NCBI GenBank assembly: GCA_002418705.1
Contig: DIEQ01000085.1
Location: 1 to 5,943, forward strand
DNA from: Mageeibacillus sp. UBA5770
GTDB lineage: Bacteria > Bacillota_A > Clostridia > Saccharofermentanales > Saccharofermentanaceae
Length of the DNA: 5,943 nucleotides
Direction: 5' to 3'
The notes beneath the pieces were generated by a model. The model worked only from the letters and a program-made list of their open reading frames with translations, made no database searches and was not told the origin of the DNA. Shown here one piece after another: positions 4,590 to 5,943 of this stretch. Position 1 is the first letter of the stretch, and each line of letters opens with the position of its first letter. Made by a program: the position numbers and the translations under genes.

Positions 4590-5943
4590 ATGGCTTCAGA
4601 CGACAATAAAAATACCGGGAAGGCTTCAAAGATAGGCCGCCGCGATGTTATAAAAACTCTTGCCACGGTACCGCTCCTGGGAGCAGTGGCTTACGGTCTT
4701 ATAAAAACCAGGAAGACCGCTTTCCTCGACAGGGATATTTCAGATGTTTTCCAGATAAGCAACAAGAATGCGGTGTTTTTGAAACCCGTTCCGGGCGGCA
4801 AACAGGTCCGCCTTGGATTAATCGGCTTCGGAATAAGGGGCAAACAGCTTATGAGAGCACTCGGATTCGCGGAACCTTCATATATGGATACACTGACCAA
4901 AGCTAAGCTGGACAACCCCGATGATACCCGCTATGACGTTTTCATGGAACAGGATGACCTTAATGTTGTGATTAACGGAGTATGCGATATTTTCGACAAC
5001 TACGGCGAAGCGGCCAGACTGACCGGTTCCAATATTCATAAGGAAGGTACCAGCGGCAAGTTCGGTCCGGCACCCAAACGATACCTGAACTATAAGGAGA
5101 TGCTGGCGGCTGACGATATTGATGCTGTTGTTATAGCTGCCCCCGACCACTGGCACGGCACCATGACTATCGAAGCAGCCAGGGCAGGGAAGCATGTCTA
5201 TTGCGAAAAACCCATGACATGGACCGTACCAGAAACATATATCGTAAGACAGACAGTCAGGGATACGGGAATTGTCTTCCAGCTCGGACATCAGGGAAGA
5301 CAGACGGCATGCTACCAGAAGGCAGAAGAGATTATCAGCAACGGCCTGCTCGGACAGGTCAATCTGATTGAGGTATGTACAAACAGAAACACACCCAACG
5401 GAGCCTGGGTATACGACATCATTGAAGGTTCAAATCCACAGACCATCGACTGGAAGCAGTTTGAAGGAGATCCCGGGAGGATAAGTGAATATCTTGATTA
5501 CATGAAATCAGCCGGACTCGAAAAGTATATGGGACCTGAAGAAAGGGATAAATTCAGCCTTGAGAGGTTTTTCCGCTGGCGCTGCTGGTGGGACTACAGC
5601 ACAGGACTTTCCGGAGACCTTCTCACCCACGAGTACGACGCTGCCAATCAGATAATGCATCTTGGCATTCCTGATTCCGCAACATCTTCGGGAGGAGTCT
5701 ATTTCTTCAAGGACGGCCGGACCGTTCCGGACGTTCTGCAGACAATTTTTGAATGGCCTTCAAAAAACCTTACCATGCTCTACAGCGCCACGCTGGCCAG
5801 CTCGCGTAACAGGGGAAAAGTCTTCATGGGGCACGACGCATCAATGGAGGTATCAAACCTGCTTCACATTACAGCCGACAGGAACTCCGAACGATATGCG
5901 GATAAAATACAAAAAGGCATCATTCCGACCGATGCACCGTTCT
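4590..5943 (+). CDS. Gfo/Idh/MocA family oxidoreductase with Tat-type signal, 3' end cut by the window
   Basis: The first 451 codons are open with no stop; the C-terminus lies beyond the right edge. Family members are NAD(P)-dependent dehydrogenases of sugars, inositols or glycosides. The N-terminus has a twin-arginine motif (GRRDVIK, Arg17-Arg18) followed by a hydrophobic stretch (21-38), pointing to Tat export; no clear cleavage site is visible, so it may stay anchored. The Rossmann fold starts at VRLGLIGFGIRG (73-84, GxGxxG). APDHWH (184-189) and CEKPM (205-209) follow, with the likely catalytic Lys207. The substrate domain has FFRWRCWWDYSTG (327-339) and GDLLTHEYDAAN (342-353), with His347 in the conserved position. 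Residues 98-165 make a longer insertion after the first strand-helix unit, common in the secreted subgroup from memory. The ATG at 4590 was chosen because it precedes the Tat motif and follows DoxX by 23 bp. The substrate is unknown; oxidation of glycosides at C3 is one possibility. Confidence 0.9.
   Translation, partial: MASDDNKNTGKASKIGRRDVIKTLATVPLLGAVAYGLIKTRKTAFLDRDISDVFQISNKNAVFLKPVPGGKQVRLGLIGFGIRGKQLMRALGFAEPSYMDTLTKAKLDNPDDTRYDVFMEQDDLNVVINGVCDIFDNYGEAARLTGSNIHKEGTSGKFGPAPKRYLNYKEMLAADDIDAVVIAAPDHWHGTMTIEAARAGKHVYCEKPMTWTVPETYIVRQTVRDTGIVFQLGHQGRQTACYQKAEEIISNGLLGQVNLIEVCTNRNTPNGAWVYDIIEGSNPQTIDWKQFEGDPGRISEYLDYMKSAGLEKYMGPEERDKFSLERFFRWRCWWDYSTGLSGDLLTHEYDAANQIMHLGIPDSATSSGGVYFFKDGRTVPDVLQTIFEWPSKNLTMLYSATLASSRNRGKVFMGHDASMEVSNLLHITADRNSERYADKIQKGIIPTDAPF

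Noticed and set aside
4878..5291. 137-codon minus-strand frame
   Set aside because: It is the shadow of the Gfo/Idh/MocA gene, whose sense frame is open for 451 codons with all expected motifs.

Overview
The window looks like a chromosomal segment of a Bacteroidota bacterium, probably a free-living polysaccharide degrader of the Bacteroidales/Marinilabiliales kind; that placement is inference. The grounds are protein family content (a secreted CE15-type esterase, a DUF5597 GH35-like glycosidase, a Tat-type Gfo/Idh/MocA oxidoreductase next to DoxX), starts without a clear Shine-Dalgarno, one TAnnTTTG-like promoter box, and long non-coding spacers.

Layout. Positions 1-253 are AT-rich with no supported gene. 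A possible 35-residue ORF (254-361, minus) overlaps the stop of a complete 503-residue CE15-like carbohydrate esterase (358-1869, minus). A 273-bp spacer follows, almost filled by mosaic A, a patchwork of 7-bp tandem repeats with a GC-rich hairpin inside it. Next is a GH35-like/DUF5597 glycosidase gene (2143-3374, minus) that is broken. Its N-terminal 72 codons and C-terminal ~342 codons lie in different frames, and roughly 55-60 residues of the expected barrel are missing at a junction carrying a 12-bp word that reads sensibly in both frames. A 691-bp divergent spacer (3375-4065) holds a candidate promoter for the broken gene, a small inverted repeat and mosaic B. Mosaic B uses the same repeat vocabulary as mosaic A, in the same order, but on the opposite strand. 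On the plus strand there follow a DoxX-family membrane protein (4066-4566) and, 23 bp later, a Tat-type Gfo/Idh/MocA oxidoreductase that runs off the right edge (4590-5943).

How the genes may work together. The minus-strand genes fit extracytoplasmic plant-polysaccharide breakdown: an esterase acting on uronate esters and a beta-glycosidase that is probably now inactive. The plus-strand pair suggests a membrane/periplasm redox unit acting on sugars or glycosides, with DoxX as a possible membrane partner of the exported dehydrogenase. The most unusual material is non-coding: two ordered heptanucleotide mosaics in inverted orientation bracketing the one broken gene.
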